Positions 24,630-34,038 of a stretch of 64,000 bases of DNA are shown here, piece after piece (position 1 is the stretch's first letter; the number at the start of each line of letters is the position of its first letter). Source of the DNA: Desulfuromonadales bacterium (GTDB lineage Bacteria > Desulfobacterota > Desulfuromonadia > Desulfuromonadales > BM103); contig JACZKE010000014.1 of the NCBI GenBank assembly GCA_014860225.1, positions 1-64,000 of the forward strand. Reading direction: 5' to 3'. Both the position numbers and the translations under genes were made by a program. The notes beneath the pieces are model-generated. The model did no database searches, was not told the origin of the DNA, and was given only the letters and a program-made list of their open reading frames with translations.

Positions 24630-25297
24630 GGTGTCAGCATGTGATAAACGTCAATGGCGTTGCGGAATCGGAAACCAAGAGAGGAGTAGAGATTGAGAAC
24701 AGCCAAATTTGCTGTTGAGATTGAACTCGACAACTCATCATACCCATGCTTGAAAAGTTCCAGAATAGCAGCACTCCAGAGAAACTTGGCCAGTCCTTTA
24801 CCTCGATAAGGTTCTGCCACAGCATGTAGTAGAATCCGACTTTCAGAGCAAGCAAAAAAAGCCGCAAGCACACCCTCCCACGTGAGACCGAAAACCCCTC
24901 CTTCACTATGCATCTGAGCTAACCACTGAAGGTAGCGACGATCAGCAGCGGATCTGTCCAGATTCCTGTCACGGTGAAAACGGCCATGCTCAAAGGCTCC
25001 AAGGCAAATCGGCGTCAACTCTTCCATGTTGACATCACAGATCCCGGCACGTTGATCCTCATAGAGCGTGGCCATGTCCTTTGTTGCGTAAGGTTCAATC
25101 AGCGTATCACAATAATAAAAGCCACCCTGCACCAAAGGACGACAATCAGAAAGCGGGTCTACCTTTGTAGTGAAATGCCCCGGTGTTGTTTTCACAAAAT
25201 CACGAGCAGGCGAATCGAACGTCAAAATTTCAAATGTGTTCAAGCCAAACACATTCTTGTCCCAGGGCGTTTCTCTCACACTGGCAGGGAGTATCAT
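24626..25297 (-). CDS. GNAT acetyltransferase, WecD/RffC-like
   Basis: 223 residues. The N-terminus (VRETPWDKNVFGLNTFEI) is typical of WecD, which acetylates TDP-Fuc4N. The C-terminal GNAT fold has LLHAVAEPYRGKGLAKFLWS, where the R-G-K-G loop binds the CoA pyrophosphate, then ANLAVLNLYSSLGFRFRNA. It overlaps the GT2 gene upstream and the transporter downstream by four bases each, so the three form a tight unit. Confidence 0.82.
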   Translation of the reverse strand: MILPASVRETPWDKNVFGLNTFEILTFDSPARDFVKTTPGHFTTKVDPLSDCRPLVQGGFYYCDTLIEPYATKDMATLYEDQRAGICDVNMEELTPICLGAFEHGRFHRDRNLDRSAADRRYLQWLAQMHSEGGVFGLTWEGVLAAFFACSESRILLHAVAEPYRGKGLAKFLWSAAILELFKHGYDELSSSISTANLAVLNLYSSLGFRFRNAIDVYHMLTP

Positions 25298-26217
25298 TGT
25301 TCCGCAGTCTCCATAACCACATAAAGTGGTCGGTTCTTGGTCTGGTCGAAGGTTTTGCCAAGATAAAGCCCTATAATCCCTAAAACAGCGATGATGATAC
25401 CGCCAAGGAGATAAATTGAGACAATAAGACTACTCCAACCAAGAACCGGCGAGTCATAAACCAGGCCTCTGTAGACGTAGTAAAGAGCCATGGCAAAAGC
25501 CACGCCTGCCATGGTAAAACCAAAGCGGATTGTGAGACGGAGCGGTTTATCGGAATAAGCAACGATCGTCTCAGTAGCCAGCTTCGACAGTTTGCGGAAA
25601 TCATAAGAGGTCTCACCGGCAAACCGTTCAGCATGCTCAACATTGATACTGGCGGATGGAAATCCGAGCCAATCGACCATTCCGCCAAAAAATCGTAACT
25701 GTTCACGCATCGTCAGAAAGGCGTTGGCAACACGGCGTGAAATAATCCGGAAATTACCTACTTCGGGATCATATTTGAGATCTGCCATATAATTGAACAG
25801 ACGATAGAACATGCGGGAGCTGATGCGCTTCAACAATGGGTCGGACCTTTTCCCACGCTTTGCCAAAACAACGTCATACCCCTCCTTTGCCTTTGCATAC
25901 AACCGTGGGATTTCTTCCGGACGATCCTGCAGATCACAGTCCATAACAACAATCCAGTCACCCTCACAACGGTCCAGTCCTGCTGTTATCGCATAGTGTT
26001 GACCAAAGTTGCGACTAAACTTAAGGCCCTTAATGCGCGGGTCTCTTTTTGATAACTCGCAAATGAATTCCCAAGATCGGTCGCCACCGCAATCTTCTAC
26101 AAGAATAATCTCAAAATTTTTGCTAATTGATTCCAAAGAATGGACCAACCGCCGATACAGTTCTTCAAGACAACTTTCAGCATTGTAAACGGGAATAACA
26201 ATCGACAACTCAAGCAT
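25294..26217 (-). CDS. GT2 polyprenyl-phosphate glycosyltransferase (ArnC/GtrB-like)
   Basis: 307 residues. LSIVIPVYNAESCLEELYRR, LVEDCGGDRSW and the metal site VVMDCDLQDRPEEI define the GT-A domain; KFSRNFGQHYAITAG follows the family pattern. Two C-terminal helices anchor it. With RffA and the acetyltransferase, it may load Fuc4NAc onto undecaprenyl phosphate, but the sugar is inferred from neighbours only. Confidence 0.85.
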   Translation of the reverse strand: MLELSIVIPVYNAESCLEELYRRLVHSLESISKNFEIILVEDCGGDRSWEFICELSKRDPRIKGLKFSRNFGQHYAITAGLDRCEGDWIVVMDCDLQDRPEEIPRLYAKAKEGYDVVLAKRGKRSDPLLKRISSRMFYRLFNYMADLKYDPEVGNFRIISRRVANAFLTMREQLRFFGGMVDWLGFPSASINVEHAERFAGETSYDFRKLSKLATETIVAYSDKPLRLTIRFGFTMAGVAFAMALYYVYRGLVYDSPVLGWSSLIVSIYLLGGIIIAVLGIIGLYLGKTFDQTKNRPLYVVMETAEQ

Positions 26218-26383
26218 AAAAATAAACCTTTCACATTGACCGGCAACTACGGACAGTTGCTTATTTATTGGAGAGCATAATAACCTAAGCGCACACCAAC
26301 CCTTACCTCAAAATATTCGCATTTCTCTTACTACCCACTCGATAGTACCAGCCGTTCTGCATCGGTTAGAATAGAGAAAACTT

Positions 26384-28060
26384 TTACCTGGATGGTCGCT
26401 CTCCTTTTTCAAGTTTATCTATGACTAAATTGATTGATTCATTATCCGGTACATAGCTTTGGTAGATTTTCATGTGAGCAAGGGCTTTATCATATTTCCT
26501 TAGTTTATAATAAGCTATTCCGAAATTGATATTCTTGATTTTATCATCCGTAAAGCCAGCGCTTTTACGAATCACGTCCGTCCACAGAATGTCCTTGTTA
26601 ATAGTTCTGATGGCTTTATTGTTCAGCAATGATGACCTGACGAAGGTGAAGGCGAAAACATCTTGTTCGACGACACTCCACTCATTGCTCTTGCTTAGGT
26701 AGTGAATTATTGGGAAAACCTCAGAGTTGAAAAGAAGTGTTGGTATTACTACTATTTTTAAACTTTTATCGGATATATAAGTTTTCCAATTACCTGTCAT
26801 ATAAAGCAAGTTGTCGTACACTACTTGAGAATTATTATCGGTATAGTGTCTTCCATCAATGGCAACGAGATGCTTGTCGTAAAGCTCCCATCCTAAATAA
26901 CCACCATATCGATACAAATTGAAGATGTTGCCATTGAAGTTCGCTGATTGAAGTAGAGCAACTGACCGAGATGGAAGAGGATTCAAATCGACACCCAGTC
27001 CCCAAATGTCACGTATATTTACTAAATATATTGATGTAACAATGAGAACTATCAAAATAATATTTAACAATATATTTATAATTTTTGTATATTTGCTAGA
27101 AAACCAACTGATCATTTCGTTGTAGCCTTTTACGCCAGGCACGAACATTACAATACTAAACAATGCTAGATTTCTATTAAACTTATAAGCAAGAATAAAA
27201 AACATCAGAAACAAGAGAAAATAGACAATTTTTCTATTTTTCTTTATCAATATGGATCCCAAGAATACAATTGAAAATATAATAAACGGATACTTGTAAG
27301 GCGTTTGGAGGGTAGGTGTAAACTCCATTGTAGTCCTGAGTATTTCAGTTTCGAGTACAAAATTAAAGGGAAGGAGTAGTTGCTGAATTCCATATGGATT
27401 CAAACAAGAGGTTACGATCGCAATTATAAATATCGAAAGAATGGGTTTGATTTTATTGTTTTTAAAAAAATGATCTTCTTCGTAAAGATATTGAATAATG
27501 TATACAGCAAAAACGGCTAATACAAAAATTGCCGAGGGGTGAAAGAAATTTAAAGCTAAAGTAATAAATGGAATTGGAATCAGGATCTTCCAATTTTTAT
27601 TTTCATAATATTTTTCGAGTAAAACCAGCTCTATTGCCATGGCCAAAAATAGAATATTTTCTGGCCTGTAAACCATCCGTGCATACATAAAGGATGCTGT
27701 AATACAAACAAAAATAAATAATATAATAGGCCTTATCTTGGTTTTACATGAATTGAAAAGTATAAATAGGGTGCTACCTCCTATAGCAGCATTGAAAATG
27801 TTCATGCCATAAAATCCAAGGAATTTATATATTAGAAAATAGAATAGACCAAAGCCCCACTCATGAAAGGCAGTTTTTTGGCCCAGTAATGTATAAATGT
27901 AAAATTCGGAAGTTGGAATAGCTGCTATATCGGCAATTTTTCTCCCTATGACAAGATGGTACCAAATGTCATAATTGGCGACTTTTACGAGAAAAGGGAG
28001 TGACAGTAAGGTGAAGAGAACAATACAATTCACACATTTATTGCCAAATAACTTATTCAT
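26384..28060 (-). CDS. AT-rich polytopic membrane protein with C-terminal TPR-like helices
   Basis: About 558 residues from ATG 28060, preceded by GGGAGG five bases upstream; an ATG at 28063 is too close to it. Ten or so helices, an early loop with YDIWYHLVIGRKIADIA, and a C-terminal pair of helices (NINFGIAYYKLRKYDKALAH) typical of TPR. The layout parallels the TPR membrane protein at 21314 and fits a glycosyltransferase-like membrane enzyme, though I recognise no family. Base composition is much more AT-rich than in the flanks, suggesting horizontal origin. A fragment of a second copy lies at 28268. Confidence 0.6.
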   Translation of the reverse strand: MNKLFGNKCVNCIVLFTLLSLPFLVKVANYDIWYHLVIGRKIADIAAIPTSEFYIYTLLGQKTAFHEWGFGLFYFLIYKFLGFYGMNIFNAAIGGSTLFILFNSCKTKIRPIILFIFVCITASFMYARMVYRPENILFLAMAIELVLLEKYYENKNWKILIPIPFITLALNFFHPSAIFVLAVFAVYIIQYLYEEDHFFKNNKIKPILSIFIIAIVTSCLNPYGIQQLLLPFNFVLETEILRTTMEFTPTLQTPYKYPFIIFSIVFLGSILIKKNRKIVYFLLFLMFFILAYKFNRNLALFSIVMFVPGVKGYNEMISWFSSKYTKIINILLNIILIVLIVTSIYLVNIRDIWGLGVDLNPLPSRSVALLQSANFNGNIFNLYRYGGYLGWELYDKHLVAIDGRHYTDNNSQVVYDNLLYMTGNWKTYISDKSLKIVVIPTLLFNSEVFPIIHYLSKSNEWSVVEQDVFAFTFVRSSLLNNKAIRTINKDILWTDVIRKSAGFTDDKIKNINFGIAYYKLRKYDKALAHMKIYQSYVPDNESINLVIDKLEKGERPSR

Positions 28061-28267
28061 CATACCTCCCATAAATTTATCTTTTATTTGAATTTCTTTT
28101 CTTCTTCAACGGCCAAAAGAAAAGTTGTGCATTGAAATAGATGCTTGCGCTCATAGACAGCATCTCAACAAAATGAGGAGTTCCCTTACGCGGCAACTCC
28201 TCCAGTAATGTTCGGGTTATATTTGATGTCAGTGGTGTCCCAACGTTGCCTCAATAAAACGACACTA

Positions 28268-28376
28268 TTATTTTTCCCTTCCTATAACAAGATGCCACCA
28301 GGTATCGTCATCAGCCACTTTAACCAGAAAAGGGAGCGACAGTAAAATGAAAAGAAAGATAAACTTGATAATTTTA
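28268..28376 (-). pseudogene. Remnant of a second copy of the AT-rich membrane protein
   Basis: The last 35 codons of a short frame read IIKFIFLFILLSLPFLVKVA then DDDTWWHLVIGREK and stop. This lines up with VNCIVLFTLLSLPFLVKVAN, YDIWYHLVIGRK of the intact gene 200 bases away (20-plus identities). Everything downstream of this N-terminal segment is missing. The frame is open upstream to 28492 without further similarity. Confidence 0.75.
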
Positions 28377-28605
28377 TGGCTATAAAGTCTATCCAATATA
28401 TTCTCTCTTAATTTCACCTGATCTGGACGTAACCATACAGCACAATAAGTGCTGATAATAAAAAATGTGTCATCCTCGAGTTCATCTATCAAGTGTCCAT
28501 CCAGTCCTTCAAACTTATAGCCACTGGATTCAGGTTAAAATCCTGCTGGAATATAGATCTTTGTGTTAGCTGGAGAGCTACAGACAAATCAACTTAAAGA
28601 ACGGG

Positions 28606-29097
28606 TCAGAAGTGCAGTTGGCGCAATTCTATGCTTAATTCTTCACACGCCTGCTGTACCACACGCAAATCGACAGCGTCTTTATTAGAATTTTCATCTG
28701 CAATTTAACTTTTCAGCTGTTCAATCTGTCGATCGACTTTGGCAAACTTGCCGCGAAAGTCGCTTAACAAAGAGTTGATTTGTTCGGCCAAGGTGCTAAC
28801 TTGGTCACCATTTCGTAAGGTGATCTGTATAGTCAGATCGCCTTGATCGATCACCCTTTGCAAGTCCTGTTCGATCCGGTAGATGCCGCCGGCAATCGGT
28901 TTTGGGAAAAACAGACTGCCGATAACCCCAACAACCAGACTGATGAGAAAAGAGCTGATCACCACTGGCAGAAGAAAATCGAGAAAATTCCGCGCCTTGA
29001 CATGAAACATCTGAAAGGATGGGGTGACTTCTTGATTGGCGAACAGGTAAAAAATCAGCCCGCTCAGCAAAAGACTGATAAACAGAGCAGTTGTGGC
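28606..29097 (-). pseudogene. Degraded copy of the HAMP-like membrane protein
   Basis: From a breakpoint near 29097 the frame reads ALFISLLLSGLIFYLFANQ, FHVKARNFLDFLLPVVISSF and GGIYRIEQDLQRVIDQGDLT, a close match to the intact protein at 12709-13281. A TAA at 28705-28707 interrupts it. The same frame then continues to a TGA at 28606-28608 with DLRVVQQACEELSIELRQ, matching DVQLAQQASEQMRAELRK of the intact C-terminus. The N-terminal 40 or so residues and the start codon are missing, so this is a pseudogene. Confidence 0.85.
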
Positions 29098-29240
29098 GCA
29101 AAGAGCATTTATACCCCGGGGGTACCGACCCCGTTTTTAACCAACTGATCAGCATCCCTTCACTGGATATGAGTACAGCTTACCAGTTTCGGATTGCCGT
29201 CAGTCCGATGCCGGAAAGTGCTGGCGGAGAGATTCATAAT
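29091..29240 (+). pseudogene. Inverted middle segment of a degraded pentaheme cytochrome copy
   Basis: On the plus strand LWRKEHLYPGGTDPVFNQLI, SIPSLDMSTAYQFRIAVSP and ESAGGEIHNSL match the intact cytochrome (LWRKVQIYTGSNGPVFEQLV, SIPLPETSIAYRFRIVVSP, NAGGEIYQSL). The N-terminal part of the same gene lies next to it on the minus strand, so this segment has been flipped. Confidence 0.85.
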
Positions 29241-29447
29241 AGCCTCTGTATTAATGATATCGCTAATCGGAGTAACCAGGCCAGCACTCACCTGGTTGAA
29301 GATCGAGAGATGACAACGAATACACTCTTCACTAACGGCGTTACTTTCTGTTTGGTTTAGCGCTGCAATTAATAGACTGCCTAGCAGCAGAACGCTTACG
29401 CATGTTGCCAGGCAGATATAGAAACATTTTTGATATTTGGATATCAC
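29241..29447 (-). pseudogene. N-terminal piece of the degraded pentaheme cytochrome copy
   Basis: Encodes MISKYQKCFYICLATCVSV, LLLGSLLIAALNQTESNAV and one heme motif CIRCH, then jumps to GLVTPISDIINTE. In the intact gene that is residues 1-52 joined to residues around 174-187. About 120 residues are missing or inverted at 29091-29240, and the heme-binding C-terminus is absent. Confidence 0.85.
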
Positions 29448-29498
29448 TAAAATTAATTTCTGCCAGCGACTAAACCAATTGAAATTTGATTGAATAGT

Positions 29499-30386
29499 TT
29501 ATTCATTCAGAATATTAAAAACCTGAATGCGGCTGTTATTTCTATCGGCAATAAACAAAGTATCATTTTGGTTGATGCAGAGTTGCGAAGGATAGTTAAG
29601 CTGACCCTCTTCCCAACCCATGCCTAATATTCTGCCCTTAAAACTGCCATCCCGGCCAACCTGCACTAAACCACTGCCGTATTGATCAGACAAGTAGAGA
29701 ACCCCATTACTATCAATAGCCAGGCTGGTCGAAAAATTCATATGTTCTTTAAGATCGCTGCTCAACAGTCTAAAAGACCCATCACCGGGATTTGCCACGT
29801 AGACCGTCCCGGCAACACCATCGAGAAGATAGATAGCTCCCTGAGCATTTATCGCAAGATCGGAAAAGGAGCGGTTCCCCTCAGGAAAAGGAAGTTGCTT
29901 GATATATTCCTCTGCACTATTAAGAACCAGCACACGCTCAGAAAAGATATCCAGCAGATAGAGATTGTCGTCTTTATCCAGCTTGAAACTGCGTAGCGTA
30001 TAAGTCTGCGGATCAGGCAACCCTTTCGGTTCTACTTTCCCGGCAACTTGTCCGTCCTTGCTCATTTTTAAAATTGTGCGCGTTTTACCATCCAGGAGAT
30101 AAATTACCTGTTGGGAATTTAATTGAGCGATGATCGGTGAACTGTCAGGAAGCGGAAAAACTGCCTCCGGCATCAGACCTTGAGCAGACATGGCGTAACG
30201 TACAACCCGCCTATTCCCAGTATCTGCAACAACAAAATAAGTTTCGTTGCAAGCCACTCCTTCAGGGTGATTAAGTGAGACTTCCTCATTGTCTATATAG
30301 ACAGAACCCTGATGTTTTATATTTGCCGCCGCCACCGGCGAAATCAACAAAAGTGCAACGATTATATAAATGAATAATATACGCAT
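29499..30386 (-). CDS. Periplasmic or secreted NHL-repeat beta-propeller
   Basis: 295 residues with a signal peptide (to AAA). Repeats of the form VADTGNRRVVRY, LYLLDIFSERVLVLN, LYLSDQYGSGLVQV and LFIADRNNSRIQVF indicate a six-bladed NHL propeller. It is the last gene after the 26-heme and 16-heme cytochromes, three bases from the latter. NHL proteins are recurrent companions of extracellular cytochromes in Geobacter; a scaffold or assembly role is inferred. Confidence 0.8.
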   Translation of the reverse strand: MRILFIYIIVALLLISPVAAANIKHQGSVYIDNEEVSLNHPEGVACNETYFVVADTGNRRVVRYAMSAQGLMPEAVFPLPDSSPIIAQLNSQQVIYLLDGKTRTILKMSKDGQVAGKVEPKGLPDPQTYTLRSFKLDKDDNLYLLDIFSERVLVLNSAEEYIKQLPFPEGNRSFSDLAINAQGAIYLLDGVAGTVYVANPGDGSFRLLSSDLKEHMNFSTSLAIDSNGVLYLSDQYGSGLVQVGRDGSFKGRILGMGWEEGQLNYPSQLCINQNDTLFIADRNNSRIQVFNILNE

Positions 30387-30389
30387 GGT

Positions 30390-31664
30390 TTATCTCCGAT
30401 ACTTGGTATGACATTGAACGCAAAGAGTCTGAATATCCGGGTAATACAAAGACATTTTGTATTCCGTACCATGGGTCCGGTGACAGCTGAGGCAGTCCAG
30501 GGAAAGATTCTGGTTACGCGGATCAATGATCTCGGCACCAATCGGATGGGTCGAGTGGGTCTGCCAATCATGGCACTGACCACAACTGCTGATAATAGAG
30601 TCCTCTTTTTGTAGGAAAAGGTTATTCGAAGCATGTGGCGAGTGACAGGACGTGCACTCTCCCTCACTGATCGGTTTATGTTTGGTTTTCGACCGATCCT
30701 GGCGTGCCAGGGTATCAGCATGGCAAATGCCACAGACCTCCAACATTGAACCTCTTAACAGCCCGGGCTCAGAAGAGGCATGGGGAGTATGGCAGTTGAT
30801 ACAGCCGGTTTTATCGAACAGCGGCCAGTGCTGACGGTTCTTACCTAAGGCTTCGTTGATCATATCATAGTGGCAACCCTTACAGAGTTCAAACCCGTTT
30901 TCTTTCAACCCAAAAGGTTGCTCAGAATTTGCCTCATTATGACACTGGTTGCACATTTCGTTCTTAATCGGCTGATGGACATTGTCCGCTAAAATTGCCC
31001 CGGTATTTGATCCGTGTGGGTCGTGGCATGATGAACAGCGCCCCTGTTCGACCGGGTAATTCATATGGACCTTTTTGAATCCGCTACTGTTGGACTTGTG
31101 ACATTCGAGGCACAAGCCCGGCTCCTCGGTCTTGAGGAGGCTGGCACTATTTTCAGAGGCATGCGGATTATGACACTTCAGGCAATCCCTCTTGACTGGG
31201 GGATGCCCGAACTTGTTGGAGTTAATTTTTTCACCAAGCTCCTGATGACAGTCAAAACAAAGTTCACTGCCGCCCTTGACCAGGTTGGACGGATTTTCAG
31301 ACGAATGCGGGTCATGACAGGCGACGCAATTCCCCTTAACCACCACCTGGTGAACACTCTCAGCACCTTCAGGTACAACGTTGTCATGACAGTTATAGCA
31401 GATCGAATCGGCATCCCCTTCAAGCATCATGTCATGATTCGATGCGTGGGGGTTATGACAACCGGAACAATTCCCCTGAGCTAAAGGCGTATGAATATGC
31501 TTCGCTTTCATCTTCTCAGAGAACGCTGTGTGGCAGCTCAAGCAGAGTTTACCCATGGCCCCTGGTTTGAGTTTAAACTTCCCTTCAGCCTGTGCCAGAG
31601 AAGAAAAAAAACAGAGCATTAAACTGATCAAAAGAACACAAACAGTTGTCTCACGGTATCTCAT
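30390..31664 (-). CDS. 16-heme c-type cytochrome
   Basis: About 424 residues from ATG 31664, with AGGTGG six bases upstream; GTG 31673 is the alternative. A signal peptide ends at LAQA. I count 16 CXXCH motifs, many as paired CXXCH...CXXCHxPHAS repeats about 45 residues apart (CSGCHNPHAS, CVACHDPHSS, CLKCHNPHAS, CTSCHSPHAS), the doubled CXXCH repeat pattern. It is co-transcribed with the 26-heme gene upstream. Likely a periplasmic or outer-membrane-associated wire carrying electrons toward the extracellular cytochromes. Confidence 0.92.
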   Translation of the reverse strand: MRYRETTVCVLLISLMLCFFSSLAQAEGKFKLKPGAMGKLCLSCHTAFSEKMKAKHIHTPLAQGNCSGCHNPHASNHDMMLEGDADSICYNCHDNVVPEGAESVHQVVVKGNCVACHDPHSSENPSNLVKGGSELCFDCHQELGEKINSNKFGHPPVKRDCLKCHNPHASENSASLLKTEEPGLCLECHKSNSSGFKKVHMNYPVEQGRCSSCHDPHGSNTGAILADNVHQPIKNEMCNQCHNEANSEQPFGLKENGFELCKGCHYDMINEALGKNRQHWPLFDKTGCINCHTPHASSEPGLLRGSMLEVCGICHADTLARQDRSKTKHKPISEGECTSCHSPHASNNLFLQKEDSIISSCGQCHDWQTHSTHPIGAEIIDPRNQNLSLDCLSCHRTHGTEYKMSLYYPDIQTLCVQCHTKYRR

Positions 31665-31675
31665 ATCAGCCACCT

Positions 31676-33664
31676 TTATTCCTTCTCAACAATATGGCAT
31701 GCATCGCAGGATCTCGTTGCGAAGGGAGCATGCATTGTCGGCTTAAAATATTTTGGGTCTTTCGATGCGTGAGGATCGTGACAGCTCATGCAATCCATCA
31801 CATCGGCCGCAATCGAAATGTGCGCCTTCTGAAAAGACTCGTCATCAGGTGCATGGCACTCTCCACACAGCGACAATAAGGGGAGCGTTAACAGCTTGTT
31901 GATACTCGCCGAATGTGGCTGATGACAACGCTGGCAATCCCTTTCGGCTGGCGAATGGGTCTTTTCGTCAGCCATTTTCTTTTTTAACTCAGAGTGACAG
32001 TTCAGGCAGAGATCTGGACTTTCCGCCAGCAGTAGTGAGCCGAGCTTTGACTGATGCGGGCTGTGGCACTCACTACACTGTCCGTCAATGACCGGCAGGT
32101 GTTTACTCGACGCAGCAAGCATCTGTTCGCCAAAATCGCTGTGGCAACTCAGACAGAGCAACTTCTGCGGTTCAAAAGTCATCCCTTTGTTATTGCTGGC
32201 ATGAGGATTATGACAAGTCAGGCACTCGCCTTCCTCATAGGGGATGTGGACAGTCGATGACTCTTCTAAAAAGAGGTTTTTTTCGTGACAGGTCGCACAA
32301 AGTTTTTCCCCCATGGCCTTAAGGAAAAGGTCGTTGTCCGCACCGTGCCCCATGTGACAGGCAGTGCAATTTCCACGCTGAACGGGCAAATGAACATTCG
32401 TTCCCTGAAACTCCCCTGCCAAACCGGAATGACATGAATAGCAGACCTCGTCCGGCCTGCCGAGCAGTATATTTTCCGCGCTCGAACCATGCGGGTTATG
32501 ACAGCTGTTACACATGTTTTCGGTGAACGGGCTGTGCTGATTCTTAATTTTTGCACCCGACTGACGGGTTTCTGCGTGGCACTCGAAACAGAGCTCGCCT
32601 TCGACTTTATTCACCAGCCCTGAATAAGCAGCCGAGTGGGGTGAATGACAAGAGAGACAACCCGTTTCACTTTCTACCGGTGCATGTGGAAAGAGGATCG
32701 CCTTGCTGGTATTTTCGTGACAGTTGAAACAGAGATTATTCCCTGCGCTGATCAGCAGGGATTGTTGTTCAGAGGTATGCGGGTCGTGACAGGAGAGGCA
32801 ACCACCCGTCTGAAAAGGTTCGTGCTGCACAGCACCACCACCCTGCATGGAATCAGTTTCATGGCAGTTTAGGCAAAGTTCTTCCGCAGCCGTATTCAAG
32901 CCGAACGGTTCTTTGTCTGTGGCTGGATTGTGGCAGGAATCGCATTCAGCCTCAGCGACAGGACTGTGCAAGCTTCTCTTTAACAAATTAACACTTTCAG
33001 AGCTGTGGGGATCGTGACAAGTAGTGCAGGCTGCGGTCGTTACAGGATAGCTCCCATGAGCCTTTTTAAAATCAGACACCTTAGTGTCATGACATGAAAG
33101 ACACAATTCGCCCGGAGCCATCGTGAGGAGGTCCGGCTGTTCAGAATAGTGTGGCAGGTGGCAAGCCCGGCAACCTTCCTCTTTGATAATGCCGTGGACA
33201 ACTTTATTCTGGTAATTGTCCTGCTGATGACAATTGAAGCACATCTCACTCCCTTCAGCCGCCAGCAGGTTGTCTGCATCAGAGGCGTGAGGATTGTGGC
33301 AAGAGACGCATTTCCCCCGCTTCAGGGCAGTATGCACACCGATCTTTTTATCCAGGTTGAAATCTGTCTTTTCATGACAACGGAAACAGAGGTTGTTGCC
33401 TTCTTCGACCAGCAACAACTTGCCGACAATCCCGTGCGACAGATGACAATCCAGACACTTTTCGTCTTTCACTCCAGGATGTTGAGTCTTCATCCCGGTA
33501 ATTTTTTTCAAAAAATCGCTGTGGCAATCCACACATTCTTTTTTCTTGAATCCCCGGGCCGCATGTCCCTCATCGATACAACTCAACTGTAGCGTAACGA
33601 CACAGAAGAAAAACAGGATAATACCCAGGGTCAATTTCAATGATCCAGAGCCTCTTGACATCAT
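31676..33664 (-). CDS. 26-heme c-type cytochrome
   Basis: 662 residues with an N-terminal hydrophobic signal (LTLGIILFFFCVVTLQL) and, by my count, 26 CXXCH motifs spaced evenly to the C-terminus. Repeats alternate CXXCH(N/S/D)PH(A/S)S with simple CXXCH, as in the 16-heme protein, so the two probably arose by repeat expansion. The length could span a large part of the periplasm. A cysteine at residue 29 could be a lipid anchor, but the lipobox is poor. First gene of a three-gene unit with a sigma-54 type promoter and a leader hairpin. Confidence 0.92.
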   Translation of the reverse strand: MMSRGSGSLKLTLGIILFFFCVVTLQLSCIDEGHAARGFKKKECVDCHSDFLKKITGMKTQHPGVKDEKCLDCHLSHGIVGKLLLVEEGNNLCFRCHEKTDFNLDKKIGVHTALKRGKCVSCHNPHASDADNLLAAEGSEMCFNCHQQDNYQNKVVHGIIKEEGCRACHLPHYSEQPDLLTMAPGELCLSCHDTKVSDFKKAHGSYPVTTAACTTCHDPHSSESVNLLKRSLHSPVAEAECDSCHNPATDKEPFGLNTAAEELCLNCHETDSMQGGGAVQHEPFQTGGCLSCHDPHTSEQQSLLISAGNNLCFNCHENTSKAILFPHAPVESETGCLSCHSPHSAAYSGLVNKVEGELCFECHAETRQSGAKIKNQHSPFTENMCNSCHNPHGSSAENILLGRPDEVCYSCHSGLAGEFQGTNVHLPVQRGNCTACHMGHGADNDLFLKAMGEKLCATCHEKNLFLEESSTVHIPYEEGECLTCHNPHASNNKGMTFEPQKLLCLSCHSDFGEQMLAASSKHLPVIDGQCSECHSPHQSKLGSLLLAESPDLCLNCHSELKKKMADEKTHSPAERDCQRCHQPHSASINKLLTLPLLSLCGECHAPDDESFQKAHISIAADVMDCMSCHDPHASKDPKYFKPTMHAPFATRSCDACHIVEKE

Positions 33665-33713
33665 GACAACTCCATTAATAATTACTTTTTAAGTGAGAAC
33701 AAGAGATAAGTCC

Positions 33714-33750
33714 AAGATAGCCCGTCTTTGACGTATAGACGGGCTATCTT
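33714..33750. promoter_or_regulatory. Leader hairpin upstream of the 26-heme gene
   Basis: AAGATAGCCCGTC (33714-33726) pairs perfectly with GACGGGCTATCTT (33738-33750). It lies 50-86 bases before the cytochrome start and downstream of the proposed promoter. There is no T-run on the minus strand, so it could stabilise the mRNA or mark an attenuator rather than a simple terminator. Confidence 0.5.
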
Positions 33751-33795
33751 TATGCTGACTTGATACCGGGGCCGAATAGCTAGCTCCAGTAATTA

Positions 33796-33812
33796 TGCAT
33801 GAAGCGAGCCAG
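33796..33812 (-). promoter_or_regulatory. Candidate sigma-54 promoter of the 26-heme operon
   Basis: On the minus strand CTGGCTCGCTTCATGCA has GG and GC ten bases apart and matches TGGCAC-N5-TTGC except at two positions. A start near 33784 would give a leader of about 120 bases containing the hairpin. Confidence 0.5.
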
Positions 33813-34038
33813 AGGTAAAGGCGGCTGCACTATAAATTTCAGAAGAAAAAAACGCTTGTAACCTTGAGAAAATAGCTGTCGACGGGATTTTTCAAAGAAG
33901 GAGGCAGAAAAGTTTCATTATTGGATTGTCATTTGCCGCGAAATGGCAGGGCAAAAAGCGTGTAATGACATTGAGTCCACAGACAACCCAGATGAAGGTT
34001 GAATCTAAAGTCCGGATGGAATGGTGTAAAGCACAAAT

